Shown in pieces: positions 54,871 to 63,469 of a stretch of DNA of 64,000 bases. Position numbers and translations under genes: made by a program. Numbering within the stretch: position 1 is the first letter of the stretch; the number at the start of each line of letters is the position of its first letter. The notes beneath the pieces are model-generated. The model saw only the letters and a list, made by a program, of their open reading frames with translations. It did not search any database and had not been told where the DNA came from. Source of the stretch: Phycisphaerales bacterium (lineage in GTDB: Bacteria > Planctomycetota > Phycisphaerae > UBA1845); contig JADZBE010000010.1 in NCBI GenBank assembly GCA_020852275.1, forward strand, positions 1 through 64,000, read 5' to 3'.

Positions 54871-56401
54871 GCTTCCCCACCGGGTCCGGATACCGATACG
54901 TCTTCCCCTCGTGGTTCTTCACCAGCACGAAGTCGCCGTCACGGCCCACGAGGCGGTCGGGGAAGAGCGGGATCTTTCCGCCGCCGCCGGGGGCGTCGAT
55001 CACAAACGTCGGCACGGCGTAGCCCGTGGTGAAACCGCGAAGCCCCTCGATGATCTCCAGGCCCTTCTCCACCGGCGTGCGGAAGTGGCTCGAGCCGCTG
55101 ATCGGGTCGCACTGGTAGATGTAGTACGGGCGCACGCGGCTCATCAGCAGCCCGTGCATCAGACGCTTCATCGTGTCCACGTCGTCGTTGACCCCCGCCG
55201 TCAGCACCGTCTGGCTGCCCAGCGGCACGCCCGCGTCCGCCAGCCGCTCGCAGGCCTGCTTGACCTCCGGCGTCACCTCCGTCGGGTGCATGAAGTGGAT
55301 GCTCATCCACAGCGGGTGGAACTTTCGCAGCATGGCGCAGAAGGCGGGCGTAATGCGCTGCGGCAGGACGGCCGGAACCTTCGTGCCGATGCGCAGGAAC
55401 TCGACGTGCGGAATGGCGCGCAGGCGCGACAGCAGCCATTCCAGCCGGTCGTCCCCCATCGTCAACGGATCGCCTCCGGACAGGAGCACGTCGCGGATGG
55501 TCGGCGTGGCGGCGATGTAGTCGATGGCCTTTTCGTACTGCTTGGTGTTGAAGTGGTACTCGCCCGTCTGCCCCACCATCCGCGCCCGGGTGCAGTAGCG
55601 GCAGTACGTCGCGCAGAAGTTCGTCACCAGGAAGAGCACACGGTCCGGGTAGCGATGCACCAGACCCTCGACGGGCATGAAGTTGTCCTCGGCCAGCGGG
55701 TCGTCCGCCTCGCCGGGGGTCTGGACGAACTCGTTGCCGACGGGAATCATCGTGCGGCGGATCGGCTCCCCCGCGTTGGCGCGGTCCATCAGCGCCGCGT
55801 AGTACGGCGTGATGCCCACGGGCAAGTGCCCGCCGAGCTTCTCGACCGCCTCGCGCTCGTCGGCGTTGAGGTCGAACACGCGGGTCAGCGTGGCGAGGTC
55901 GCGGATGCGCTGGCGAAGCTGCCATTTCCAGTCGTTCCACTCGGCGCGCGTCGCATCAGGATAGAACTGACGCCGGAAGGCGTCGCTGCGTTCGCTGACC
56001 AGCAGGTCGTCGAAGGCGAACACCTCCGCCGGCGCTTCCACCCGCCGCGGCGTGCTGACCCGACCGACGACCTTGGAGGTCCCGTTTCGATGACCGTTTC
56101 GATCGGCGCGCGCCACGGTTCCATTGCGGCGGCTGGGCGACTTGACGTTGGCGCGACCGTTGAAGCCGGAAGCCTGATGAGGCCTGGCGTTCCTTCTGGG
56201 CCGGGCGACGGGCGAGCCTTCCCCGTGGCGAAGCGAGATGCCTTCGGGAAACAGGTTGAGCGACGGGAACCCATCGCCAGGAGCACTGATGGGGTCGCGC
56301 TCGGCGACAGCGGCGGAGGCATGTTCAAGGATGGGCAAGCGGATCGGCTTGGACCCGCGACTGGGAGGCTCCGTGTCGGAGCCGAAAAGTTCTTCGTTCA
56401 T
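54866..56401 (-). CDS. kamA: KamA-family radical SAM/PLP aminomutase
   Basis: A 511-residue protein related to lysine 2,3-aminomutase. The first 125 residues are a low-complexity, basic extension. The conserved core begins at ERSDAFRRQFYPDATRAEWN. The radical SAM cluster motif NFCATYCRYCTRAR has Cys 263, 267 and 270. VLLSGGDPL, FLRIGTKVPAVLPQRI, SIHFMHPTEVTPEV and SQTVLTAGVNDD follow. DAPGGGGKIPLFPD near the end holds the PLP-binding Lys. All catalytic elements are present; the substrate could be lysine or glutamate. A promoter of good form lies at 56504-56531. The 3' end has been duplicated downstream. No acetyltransferase or kam-pathway partner is adjacent. Confidence 0.92.
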   Translation of the reverse strand: MNEELFGSDTEPPSRGSKPIRLPILEHASAAVAERDPISAPGDGFPSLNLFPEGISLRHGEGSPVARPRRNARPHQASGFNGRANVKSPSRRNGTVARADRNGHRNGTSKVVGRVSTPRRVEAPAEVFAFDDLLVSERSDAFRRQFYPDATRAEWNDWKWQLRQRIRDLATLTRVFDLNADEREAVEKLGGHLPVGITPYYAALMDRANAGEPIRRTMIPVGNEFVQTPGEADDPLAEDNFMPVEGLVHRYPDRVLFLVTNFCATYCRYCTRARMVGQTGEYHFNTKQYEKAIDYIAATPTIRDVLLSGGDPLTMGDDRLEWLLSRLRAIPHVEFLRIGTKVPAVLPQRITPAFCAMLRKFHPLWMSIHFMHPTEVTPEVKQACERLADAGVPLGSQTVLTAGVNDDVDTMKRLMHGLLMSRVRPYYIYQCDPISGSSHFRTPVEKGLEIIEGLRGFTTGYAVPTFVIDAPGGGGKIPLFPDRLVGRDGDFVLVKNHEGKTYRYPDPVGKR

Positions 56402-57035
56402 GGTTCCCTTCTCAGGTCAGGGGTCGGCGTATCCCTCCGAGTCACGCTCGGAAGACGCCACCTCTAGTCCGCCCGATCGCGCCGCCCCCTGTATATTGGT
56501 CATTAGATAGAACAGGTTTTCGGAAAGTCAAAGGAAAAGTTTCAATCTTTTGTCAGAAATTTTTCGCCGGCGCATCGGAGAATCTGTGAAATGCTCACGG
56601 CTCGCCGGGCGTGATGCGCGAAGAATCCTGCAAAACAAGGGCAGCGGCGCACGCGGCGCCGCGAAAGGTCGGATGATCCCGCCGTCGAAAAAAAAGTTGA
56701 TCGGCTGGGTGGCGATAGACCGGGTCGGTGCGATCGGAAGCAGGCACTCGAGGTGTACCGCGCCCGCCGTTGGCTGGCGTGCGCCACGGCTCGATAACGC
56801 GCCGCGGGTCCGCGACCGCGGACGTGCGTCACGGTGCGCGACGGCATCTGCGGCCCCATGGCGCCAAGGACTGTAACCACGGGTGGAGCGACGACTTTCA
56901 GGTCGCATCGCAACCCGTGGTCACGACTCGCATCGGACCGCGACCTCGCCAGGGGTCGATGAAATTACCGTCGCGGATCGACGGGCTGGTCCAAGCGACG
57001 GGCTTCCCGAAACTCCATCATCCTCCCGCGGCCTG
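56402..57035. other. 630-bp gap upstream of the aminomutase gene
   Basis: It contains the aminomutase promoter (56504-56531). The rest, up to the purD stop, has no supported gene, although an A-rich tract occurs near 56689-56698. Confidence 0.45.
56504..56531 (-). promoter_or_regulatory. Promoter of the aminomutase gene
   Basis: Reading left: TTGACT (56531-56526), a 16-bp spacer and TATCTA (56509-56504). The start codon is about 100 bp downstream. Confidence 0.55.
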
Positions 57036-58340
57036 TCAGGCGGAATCCACAGGCACGTCGCCGATGGCCCGGTGGGCGATGTCCCGCCGGTAGTGCATGC
57101 CGTCGAAGTGGATCCGGTCCGCGGCCTGATAGGCGCGCCGCTGGGCTTCGGCGTGGGTGTCGCCTGAGGCCGTCACCGTCAGAATCCGGCCCCCTTTCGT
57201 CAAGATGTGGTGGTCCAGCCGGCGCGTGCCGCTGTGATACACGGTCACGTCCGGCAGTGCCGCGGCTTCGTCCAGACCGGTGATGACCTTGCCATCCTCC
57301 ACCGCGCCGGGATAGCCCGCAGAAGCCATGACGACGCCGACCGTCGGACGCGGATCCCAGTCAATCGCCGCATCCTCGAGCCGGCCCTCGACGACGGCCT
57401 CCATGAGGGAGAGGAAGTCCGATCGAATGCGCGGAAGGATGACCTGCGCCTCGGGGTCTCCGAAGCGGCAGTTGAACTCGAGCACCTTCGGACCGGCGAC
57501 GGTGAGCATCAGCCCGACGTAGAGCACGCCCTGAAACGGATGCCCCTCGCGGTCGAGGCAATCGACGATGGGCAGGAGGATGTCGCGCTCCACGCCGCGA
57601 AGAACCGTCTGCGTGGCGCGGGGCGCGGGACTGTACGCGCCCATGCCGCCGGTGTTCGGACCGGTGTCGCCGTCGCTCAGCGTCTTGTGGTCCTGCGCGC
57701 TTTCAAGGATGCAGATGCCCCGCCCCGAGACCAGCGCCAGCACGGAAAGCTCCTCGCCCTTGATTCGCTCCTCGACGACCACCGTTCTCCCAGCATCGCC
57801 GAACGGACGCTCGACCATCAGCTTCTCGCAGGCGAAAACCGCCTGCGCCGGCGTGTCGCAGAGGATGACGCCCTTGCCCGCCGCCAGCCCCGACGCCTTG
57901 ACCACCAGCCCTTCGTCGCGCGTCAGGAGGTACGCCCGCGCGTCGGCGAATTCGGTGAACACGCGGGCCTCGGCAGTAGGAATGTCCGCCGAGCGCATCA
58001 GCGACTTGGCGTAGGCCTTGTCGCCCTCGATCTTCGCGGCGGACTTCGTCGGACCGAAGATGCGCAGCCCGGCCTTCTGAAAGCGGTCCACGATGCCGGT
58101 GCAGAGCGGCGCCTCCGGTCCCACGAGCGTCAGGTCCACCTGCCGCTCGCGCGCGAAGGCGATCAGCCCGTCGAAGTCCATCACGTCCAGCGCGACGTTT
58201 TCCGCGGCCTGCTCCGTGCCCGCGTTGCCGGGCGCGCAGTAGATGCGCCCGGCGCGGCTCGATCGCGCGACGGCCTCCGCCATCGCATGTTCTCGCCCGC
58301 CGCCGCCGACGATAAGGATGTTCAATTTTCCATAGCCCAT
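57036..58340 (-). CDS. purD: Phosphoribosylamine--glycine ligase
   Basis: A 434-residue ATP-grasp enzyme joining phosphoribosylamine and glycine in purine synthesis. The N-terminal motif NILIVGGGGREHAMAEAVAR is diagnostic. It is followed by IYCAPGNAGT, DLTLVGPEAPLCTGIVDRF, IFGPTKSAAKIEGDKAYAKS, the ATP-grasp segments GLVVKASGLAAGKGVILCDT, VVVEERIKGEELSVLALVSG and HKTLSDGDTGPNTGGMGAYS, and the metal site LEFNCRFGDPEAQVILPR. Full length for the family. ATG 58340 begins MGYGKLNILIVGGGG; the frame extends upstream through tandem repeats without support. Single gene; other pur genes are not near. Confidence 0.97.
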   Translation of the reverse strand: MGYGKLNILIVGGGGREHAMAEAVARSSRAGRIYCAPGNAGTEQAAENVALDVMDFDGLIAFARERQVDLTLVGPEAPLCTGIVDRFQKAGLRIFGPTKSAAKIEGDKAYAKSLMRSADIPTAEARVFTEFADARAYLLTRDEGLVVKASGLAAGKGVILCDTPAQAVFACEKLMVERPFGDAGRTVVVEERIKGEELSVLALVSGRGICILESAQDHKTLSDGDTGPNTGGMGAYSPAPRATQTVLRGVERDILLPIVDCLDREGHPFQGVLYVGLMLTVAGPKVLEFNCRFGDPEAQVILPRIRSDFLSLMEAVVEGRLEDAAIDWDPRPTVGVVMASAGYPGAVEDGKVITGLDEAAALPDVTVYHSGTRRLDHHILTKGGRILTVTASGDTHAEAQRRAYQAADRIHFDGMHYRRDIAHRAIGDVPVDSA

Positions 58341-58404
58341 GTCGCGACGAAGCCTACCGCCGGGCGCGGCGTCGTGGCAACCTGCGGCACAGGTACACTG
58401 CGGC

Positions 58405-58462
58405 GGCACCTTCGGTGGCACCCTTCGGTCGCACCCTTCGGTGGCACCCTTCGGTGGCACGA
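58405..58462. repeat. 13-bp tandem repeat
   Basis: Four or so units of CACCCTTCGGTGG (one with TCG for TGG), each itself a small palindrome. It lies just upstream of purD and before a GGCACG...CGTGCC-type repeat (58455-58502). Confidence 0.85.
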
Positions 58463-58539
58463 ACCTCCGGGGCGTGCTGCACGTGTCGGAGATCCGTGCC
58501 ACCCGATCGTGCGCTTGAGCGCCGCGCCACGCCGGTTCG

Positions 58540-58565
58540 CTCCCTGACGGTCGCGGCTCTGTCAT
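58540..58565. repeat. REP-D copy
   Basis: CGCTCCCTGACGGTCGCGGC followed by TCTG: the same element as at 32940. Confidence 0.8.
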
Positions 58566-58599
58566 CCAAACGGATACACTACTTAGCCAGCGCCCGGTT

Positions 58600-58628
58600 T
58601 TGATCGAACGGGCAAGCCGGGGTAGAAT
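58600..58628 (+). promoter_or_regulatory. Promoter of the DUF5329-type gene
   Basis: TTGATC (58600-58605), exactly 17 bp, TAGAAT (58623-58628). GGGAGGA and ATG 58666 follow at a normal distance. This is the best-formed promoter in the window. Confidence 0.7.
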
Positions 58629-58665
58629 AAGCAATATTGGACGTTCATGCCCTGGGAGGAAACTC

Positions 58666-59694
58666 ATGCGTCCGTCATGCCTTCTCACGTGCCTCGTGCT
58701 TGTGTTTGCGGGGTTGGGCCTCGTCGCGCCACGTGCCAGCGCCGAGCTGACCGTCGAATTGAAGAACATCCCGGACTGGATCGTGGTTCCGCCGCCCCCC
58801 GGGCGCAACGACATCATCGAGATCGGCGTCGAGGGCGGCGCGGTGGGCGAGATTTACCTGGCCGCGGAGGAGTCCTCCGCGCATCGCCTGATGCCACTGC
58901 GCGTTGCGGAAGGGCGATACCAGATCAACCTCGCTGGGGCTTCGTTCGTCGAGTTCGTCCGCGGGCAGCCTCAAGTCTCGCAGTTCACCGTCTTCGTGCG
59001 CCCCGCGCAGAAGCCGGGCGACAAGACCGACGCGCTCGTCGTGGCAAGCGTGCCCGTGGTTTACGATTCCAAGCTGCCGCCGCCGCAGCTCGACTTTCCC
59101 TGGGATCGCGTCACCCTCACCCTCCAGCAGCGATCCTCGAAACCTATCCCCGGCTCCTACGGAAACCTTTACATTCACCTCGCCGACATCACCTCCGGCC
59201 AGGTGCTCCTGCGGGTCGGCGGCATGGACGGATCATCCATCACGGAAACCGAATCGGTGCGCGAGGGGCAGGCCGTTCCGTTCGCGGTCGGCGAATCGCG
59301 TTACGTCGTAACGCTGGACAAGCTGGTGAACCTGCTGATCGGGACGGACTACGCGACGCTCAGCGTGCGCCCCGCGGATGCCTGGCAGCAGGAAGTGATC
59401 GAGCGTCTGATCGCGCGCGTCGAATCGTCCGACGCGGTCTTCATTCGCAACGACGTCGAGTACACCGGCAAGCAGGCCGCCGATCACATGCGACTCAAGA
59501 TGGCGCACGCGGGCAAACCGATCACCGCCGTCGAGCAGTTTATCGAAGAAGTCGCGAGCGAATCCTCGATAACCGGAAAACCGTACAAGCTTCGCCTGTC
59601 CGATGGCAAGGTTGTGGAGACGAGGGCGTGGCTCAAAGAACAGGCGGCTGCGTGGGAGACTGTGGGTCCGAAGCCCAACGAAGCGCCGAAGTGA
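58666..59694 (+). CDS. Exported protein with a C-terminal DUF5329-like domain
   Basis: A 342-residue protein. ATG 58666 has GGGAGGA 7 nt upstream and begins a classical signal peptide (MRPSCLLTCLVLVFAGLGLV, cleavage after ASA). Residues of about 27-235 are beta-rich with no family I recognise. The last 90 residues (VIERLIARVESSDAVFIRND, VEYTGKQAADHMRLKMAHAG, AVEQFIEEVASESSITGKPY, LSDGKVVETRAWLKEQ) match the DUF5329 pattern, including the F-I-R-N and S-S-x-x-G-K-P-Y motifs. DUF5329 proteins are small exported proteins of unknown function; here the domain is fused to a larger N-terminal part. It probably acts outside the cytoplasm. Confidence 0.75.
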   Translation: MRPSCLLTCLVLVFAGLGLVAPRASAELTVELKNIPDWIVVPPPPGRNDIIEIGVEGGAVGEIYLAAEESSAHRLMPLRVAEGRYQINLAGASFVEFVRGQPQVSQFTVFVRPAQKPGDKTDALVVASVPVVYDSKLPPPQLDFPWDRVTLTLQQRSSKPIPGSYGNLYIHLADITSGQVLLRVGGMDGSSITETESVREGQAVPFAVGESRYVVTLDKLVNLLIGTDYATLSVRPADAWQQEVIERLIARVESSDAVFIRNDVEYTGKQAADHMRLKMAHAGKPITAVEQFIEEVASESSITGKPYKLRLSDGKVVETRAWLKEQAAAWETVGPKPNEAPK

Positions 59695-60014
59695 TGGTGG
59701 CGTCGTGCGATCTGGGTAGCGCGTAAGGTCGGCGCGGGTGTCGCGCGTGGAACGGGCGCGGGTGGCACGGGTCCGCGGCAGCGGACCCGTGGAGTGTGCG
59801 ACGGCGCGCGGCTCGCCCGCTCGCCATGTCCTTGTGACTGCGCCAGACCGTGCCACCCTGGAGTTCAACCCGGTTTCCGAGCCGGAATGCAGTTTCCCGG
59901 CCGCCCTGCGCAAAGCGTTTCGCCTGCAAGTGACACCTGACCGCCTTGCCGATTACCATGCCGCTCGAACCGCGCAACCGGCAACACAACAGCATTCAGA
60001 AAGAGGAAATCACC
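59695..60014. other. 320-bp gap with a REP-C hairpin
   Basis: Apart from the REP-C hairpin (59766-59791), no structure is recognised; no credible gene. Confidence 0.5.
59766..59791. repeat. REP-C hairpin
   Basis: Perfect 11-bp stem CACGGGTCCGC / GCGGACCCGTG with a 4-nt loop (GGCA). Confidence 0.75.
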
Positions 60015-60542
60015 ATGGTGCAGATCGGACCCATGCTTGCCGCGTCCGGCAAGCTCAGCCTTGCATACGCGGAGCGCGTGCTCAAGGACGTGAAGCGAGA
60101 GCAGTTCGGCAGGCTGGCCGCGCCCGGCGGTCACGTCGTGCAGAGCAACCACCCGGCGTTTAACCTCGGGCACCTCTGTCTCTATCCGCCGCGCATCCTG
60201 CAGTTGATCGACAAGCCCGCCGGCGAAGCGGCCGCGCCTGCGACGTATGAAGGACTCTTCAAAGCGGGGTGCGAATGCCGCGACGACGTGGATGGGAAGC
60301 TGTATCCGTCCATGGAGGAGCTCACCGGGCGTTTCTTCACCGGCTACCGCGTTGCCAATGCCGCCGTCGAGGCGGCGGACGACTCCGCGTTCTCCCGGCC
60401 CAATCCCACTGAAGGCCGCATGCGCGAGCTGTTCCCCACGATCGGCGCGGCCATGGGGTTCTACCTCAGCGGTCACATGCAGAATCACCTGGGTCAGCTC
60501 AGCGCCTGGCGTCGGATGATGGGCCTGCCGCCGGCGACGTAG
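60015..60542 (+). CDS. DinB-like four-helix metalloprotein
   Basis: A 175-residue protein with the DinB/YfiT pattern. Helix 1 includes LAYAERVLKDVKREQFGRLA. The first metal His is in SNHPAFNLGHLCLY. The closing helix is GFYLSGHMQNHLGQLSAWRR, with two His spaced as in DinB_2 proteins. Members of this superfamily act as metal-dependent thiol transferases (bacillithiol or mycothiol type) or have unknown roles; none can be assigned here. ATG 60015 follows AGAGGAAAT at about 6 nt. It is alone, between exported-protein and Nudix-fusion genes. Confidence 0.8.
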   Translation: MVQIGPMLAASGKLSLAYAERVLKDVKREQFGRLAAPGGHVVQSNHPAFNLGHLCLYPPRILQLIDKPAGEAAAPATYEGLFKAGCECRDDVDGKLYPSMEELTGRFFTGYRVANAAVEAADDSAFSRPNPTEGRMRELFPTIGAAMGFYLSGHMQNHLGQLSAWRRMMGLPPAT

Positions 60543-60699
60543 GTCCAGCGGCGGCGCCCGACGTGGATGCGCAGCGCGAATGAACCGCGCGCGGCTCCAG
60601 CGAGCGGTTTCTTCGGCGCGAGCAGGGGCGGCGAAACCCGGCGGGTCACCCCGCCGCTCATGAGAACCGGAGTTCGATTCACACATCGTCGAGCGATGC

Positions 60700-62211
60700 A
60701 TGACGGATGCCGCCGAATCTCAAGCACCGCCCGCCGGGACAGGCGCGGCCGCGCCGGCTCGACCGCCCTGCCCGGAGTGCGGATATGACCTCACGGGTCT
60801 GACCTCGTCGCGCTGTCCCGAGTGTGGGTGGGTGATCGACGCCCGGTTGCTTGAGGTGCTCGCGCGGGCGAGGCCTCTGGCTGCGGGCACACGGTTTCGC
60901 GCGATCGTGGCGTTTGCCTCGCTCGTCCTGACGGTGCTCATCCTGCTGGTCACGCGCCGGATGATCATGGTCACGCGGTTTTCGTGGAACAGCCTTTTTG
61001 ACGTGATGGCCTTCGCGGCGGCGGTCAGCGCTGCCTTGGGGCTGACGGTGCTGGCGCTGCTGGCGCTTCGGGCACACCGCGCGCAGGATTCGGATCGAGC
61101 CGGCGCGCGGACGCGATTTCAAGCGTGGGCGACGGCGTCCCTGCTGATGGGCATCGCCGCGGCGGGCGGCGCGTGGGCGTTGCCGCAGGCATTTCCCACG
61201 GCCACCTCGCAGACTTCGCTGCTGGAGTTTGGATTGCGGGCGGCGCTGTTCGCGCTGCCGGGTTTGACGCTGCTGGCGATGGCCTCCCTGCTGTTCGAGA
61301 GCCGCCGGGGAAGGGTGCAGCGGGCCGAGGCGCTCCTCGCCGTCGAGAACGAGCGGGAAGCCGGCGCGCCCTTCGTCGTTCAGGCGTTCGGGAGGTACGC
61401 CGCCTCGCAGGTGACACAGGCGTGGCACGATGCCCCGCGACGCAGTCCTCCCCAAGTCGAGGCGCTCATCGCGCAGACGTGGGAGCGGAAATGCGCCGAG
61501 GCGATGGAGAAGGGTGTCCTGCTGTACAACGGCGAGCTGGCGCGGCTGCTGCGCTGCCAGGCGTCGCCGACGTCCCTGCACCTGGACCTGGGTCCGGGCT
61601 GTTACCGCGATTTCGTCGGCACCAACCTGCACCATGCCGCGGAAGTGGCGAGCTACGGCGACGACTGCCTGGGCAACCCCTGCGGCGTCAGCAGCAACGT
61701 CATCACCGCGGACGGCTTCCTCCTCCTCGGTCGGCGCAACGATCGCGTCGCCTACCATCCGGGCTGCCTGCACCCGTTCGGCGGGGCGCTCGAGGCCGAT
61801 GATCGGGCGGCGCAGAGATTCGACCTCTTCAGCGCCGCGCGGCGCGAACTGTGCGAGGAGCTGCGCCTGACGCCGGATGAAATACGTGGGCTGACCTGCA
61901 TCGGACTGGTGCGCGACCGCGAGATGCTCCAGCCGGAGTTTCTCTTCGACGCCGTGCTGACGCTGTCCCTCTCGGATGTGCTGGCGCGATTCGATCCGCT
62001 GGCGCAACATCAGGAGCACGCACGGCTGGAATCGTGCTTCGATCTTCCGGAAGAGGTCATCCCGTTCCTGTCACGCTCCCAGCCGATCGCCCCGATCGGC
62101 GAGGGCGGGCTGCTCCTCCACGGCCGGCACGAATGGGGCATGGACTGGTACGAGACCACCTGCCTTGTGCTGTACGGGGAGATTCCGCCGGAATACAGAA
62201 GCGGAACATGA
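60700..62211 (+). CDS. Zinc-ribbon / membrane / Nudix fusion protein
   Basis: A 503-residue three-part protein. Residues of about 23-45 are a zinc ribbon (CPECGYDLTG and RCPECGW). Residues 65-205 hold four membrane helices (FRAIVAFASLVLTVLILLVT, VMAFAAAVSAALGLTVLALL, WATASLLMGIAAAGGAWALP, LRAALFALPGLTLLAMASLL). The last 290 residues resemble the NUDT22/plant NUDX9-like branch of Nudix proteins: LLYNGELARLLRC, LHLDLGPGCYRDFVGTNLHH, GNPCGVSSNVITADGFLLLG, then the Nudix box HPFGGALE and AARRELCEELRL (REUxEE present, but with extra residues between G and RE). Relatives of that branch cleave UDP-sugars. Here the enzyme seems anchored on the cytosolic side of the membrane. ATG 60700 begins the frame. 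Confidence 0.75.
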   Translation: MTDAAESQAPPAGTGAAAPARPPCPECGYDLTGLTSSRCPECGWVIDARLLEVLARARPLAAGTRFRAIVAFASLVLTVLILLVTRRMIMVTRFSWNSLFDVMAFAAAVSAALGLTVLALLALRAHRAQDSDRAGARTRFQAWATASLLMGIAAAGGAWALPQAFPTATSQTSLLEFGLRAALFALPGLTLLAMASLLFESRRGRVQRAEALLAVENEREAGAPFVVQAFGRYAASQVTQAWHDAPRRSPPQVEALIAQTWERKCAEAMEKGVLLYNGELARLLRCQASPTSLHLDLGPGCYRDFVGTNLHHAAEVASYGDDCLGNPCGVSSNVITADGFLLLGRRNDRVAYHPGCLHPFGGALEADDRAAQRFDLFSAARRELCEELRLTPDEIRGLTCIGLVRDREMLQPEFLFDAVLTLSLSDVLARFDPLAQHQEHARLESCFDLPEEVIPFLSRSQPIAPIGEGGLLLHGRHEWGMDWYETTCLVLYGEIPPEYRSGT

Positions 62212-62282
62212 CGACAACACGATTCGCCCGCCGAAGGGCGGGACCCGCCCCCCAGACGATTCCGCAACCGCGCCCGGCCGCG

Positions 62283-63260
62283 TCACGTCTCCCCCGCGAA
62301 CACGCGCTTGATCACGTCTTCGATCGGCGGGTCCTCGATCGTCAGGTCCAGCACCGGCAGGTCGGCCAGCAGGCGCGTCGTGGCGGCGGCGGCGTCGGCC
62401 TTGGCGACGCGCAGCGTGATCTTGCGACCTTCGCGCGCGAGCACGCTGCCGACGCGCGCGAAGTCGTACCCGTCGATGTCCTGGTTGAGGTCCACGGCGA
62501 TGACCTTGAACGGCGCCAGCCGCTTCGACAGATCCGCCAGCCGCCCGTCGAACAGCAGCCTGCCCTTGTCGATGACGATGATCCGGCGGCACAGCGCCGT
62601 CACGTCGGCCATGTAGTGTGAGGTGAGGATGATCGTCGCGCCGTGCGCGCGGTTGTATTCGGCGATGAACGCGCGGATGCGCGCCTGCATGGTGATGTCC
62701 AGCCCCAGCGTGGGCTCGTCGAGGAACAGCACGGACGGCTTGTGCAGCAGCGACGTGCACAGCTCGCACTTCATCCGCTCCCCCAGCGACAGCGTGCGCA
62801 CCGGCTTTTTCAGCACGTCGCCGATTTCCAGAAGCTCGACCAGCACGTCCAACGTCGCCCGCCCCTGCGCCTTGTCCACCTGATAGACCGCCAGGTGCAC
62901 GAGGAAGGAGTCCGCCGGCGGCAGGTCCCAGGCGAGCTGGCTGCGCTGCCCCATCACCATGCTGATGCGGCGAAGAAAATCATGCTCGCGCTTCCAGGGC
63001 GTGAACCCCATCACCGTCGCGTTTCCCGACGTGGGGTGCAGCAATCCGGCGAGCATTTTGAGGGTCGTCGTCTTGCCGGCCCCGTTGGGACCGAGGAAGC
63101 CGACGATCTCGCCCGCGTCGATGGAGGCGTCGATCTGATCCACGGCCCGCACTTCGCGATGCGTGCGGCGCACGAGGCTGCGCAGCGCCGCGCCGAACCC
63201 GCCCTCGCGCTGCGGTACCTTGAACACTTTGGACAACCCCCGGACCTCGATCTGCGGCAT
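62283..63260 (-). CDS. ABC-2 type ATP-binding protein (COG4586-like)
   Basis: A 325-residue ATPase. An N-terminal insertion (KVPQREGGFGAALRSLVRRT) sits before the core, as in the COG4586 group. Walker A: GFLGPNGAGKTTT. The Q-loop region reads MVMGQRSQLAWDLPPADSFL, a hallmark of that group. Signature: LSLGERMKCEL. Walker B: VLFLDEPTLGLD. H-loop: LTSHYMAD. The C-terminal extension (residues 245-325) is a small alpha/beta domain. Such ATPases are normally followed by two ABC-2-like permease genes; here the downstream neighbour is the convergent Nudix-fusion gene, so the permeases are elsewhere. ATG 63260 begins MPQIEVRGLSKVF; the frame above it lacks support. Confidence 0.92.
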   Translation of the reverse strand: MPQIEVRGLSKVFKVPQREGGFGAALRSLVRRTHREVRAVDQIDASIDAGEIVGFLGPNGAGKTTTLKMLAGLLHPTSGNATVMGFTPWKREHDFLRRISMVMGQRSQLAWDLPPADSFLVHLAVYQVDKAQGRATLDVLVELLEIGDVLKKPVRTLSLGERMKCELCTSLLHKPSVLFLDEPTLGLDITMQARIRAFIAEYNRAHGATIILTSHYMADVTALCRRIIVIDKGRLLFDGRLADLSKRLAPFKVIAVDLNQDIDGYDFARVGSVLAREGRKITLRVAKADAAAATTRLLADLPVLDLTIEDPPIEDVIKRVFAGET

Positions 63261-63328
63261 GGCACGTAGTGTACGCCCGGCTTGCGGCGGCATGAAGGAG
63301 GCCGGGAAAGGCACGAGAACCTGCCGGC

Positions 63329-63357
63329 TTGGTCCGCCGCCCACTGCGGAGTAGAAT
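63329..63357 (+). promoter_or_regulatory. Promoter of the right-end secreted protein
   Basis: TTGGTC (63329-63334), exactly 17 bp, TAGAAT (63352-63357). A GGAAGGAG ribosome binding site and ATG 63470 follow. Confidence 0.65.
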
Positions 63358-63469
63358 GTCCCTTGGTCCCGGCGAGGGGGGAAGCGGCGCGCGTCGCTTC
63401 CGCCGGGACCCGCCGGAGAGGAACGGGGGGATCGACAACAACCCGCACACGCGGAAGGAGACCCAGATC

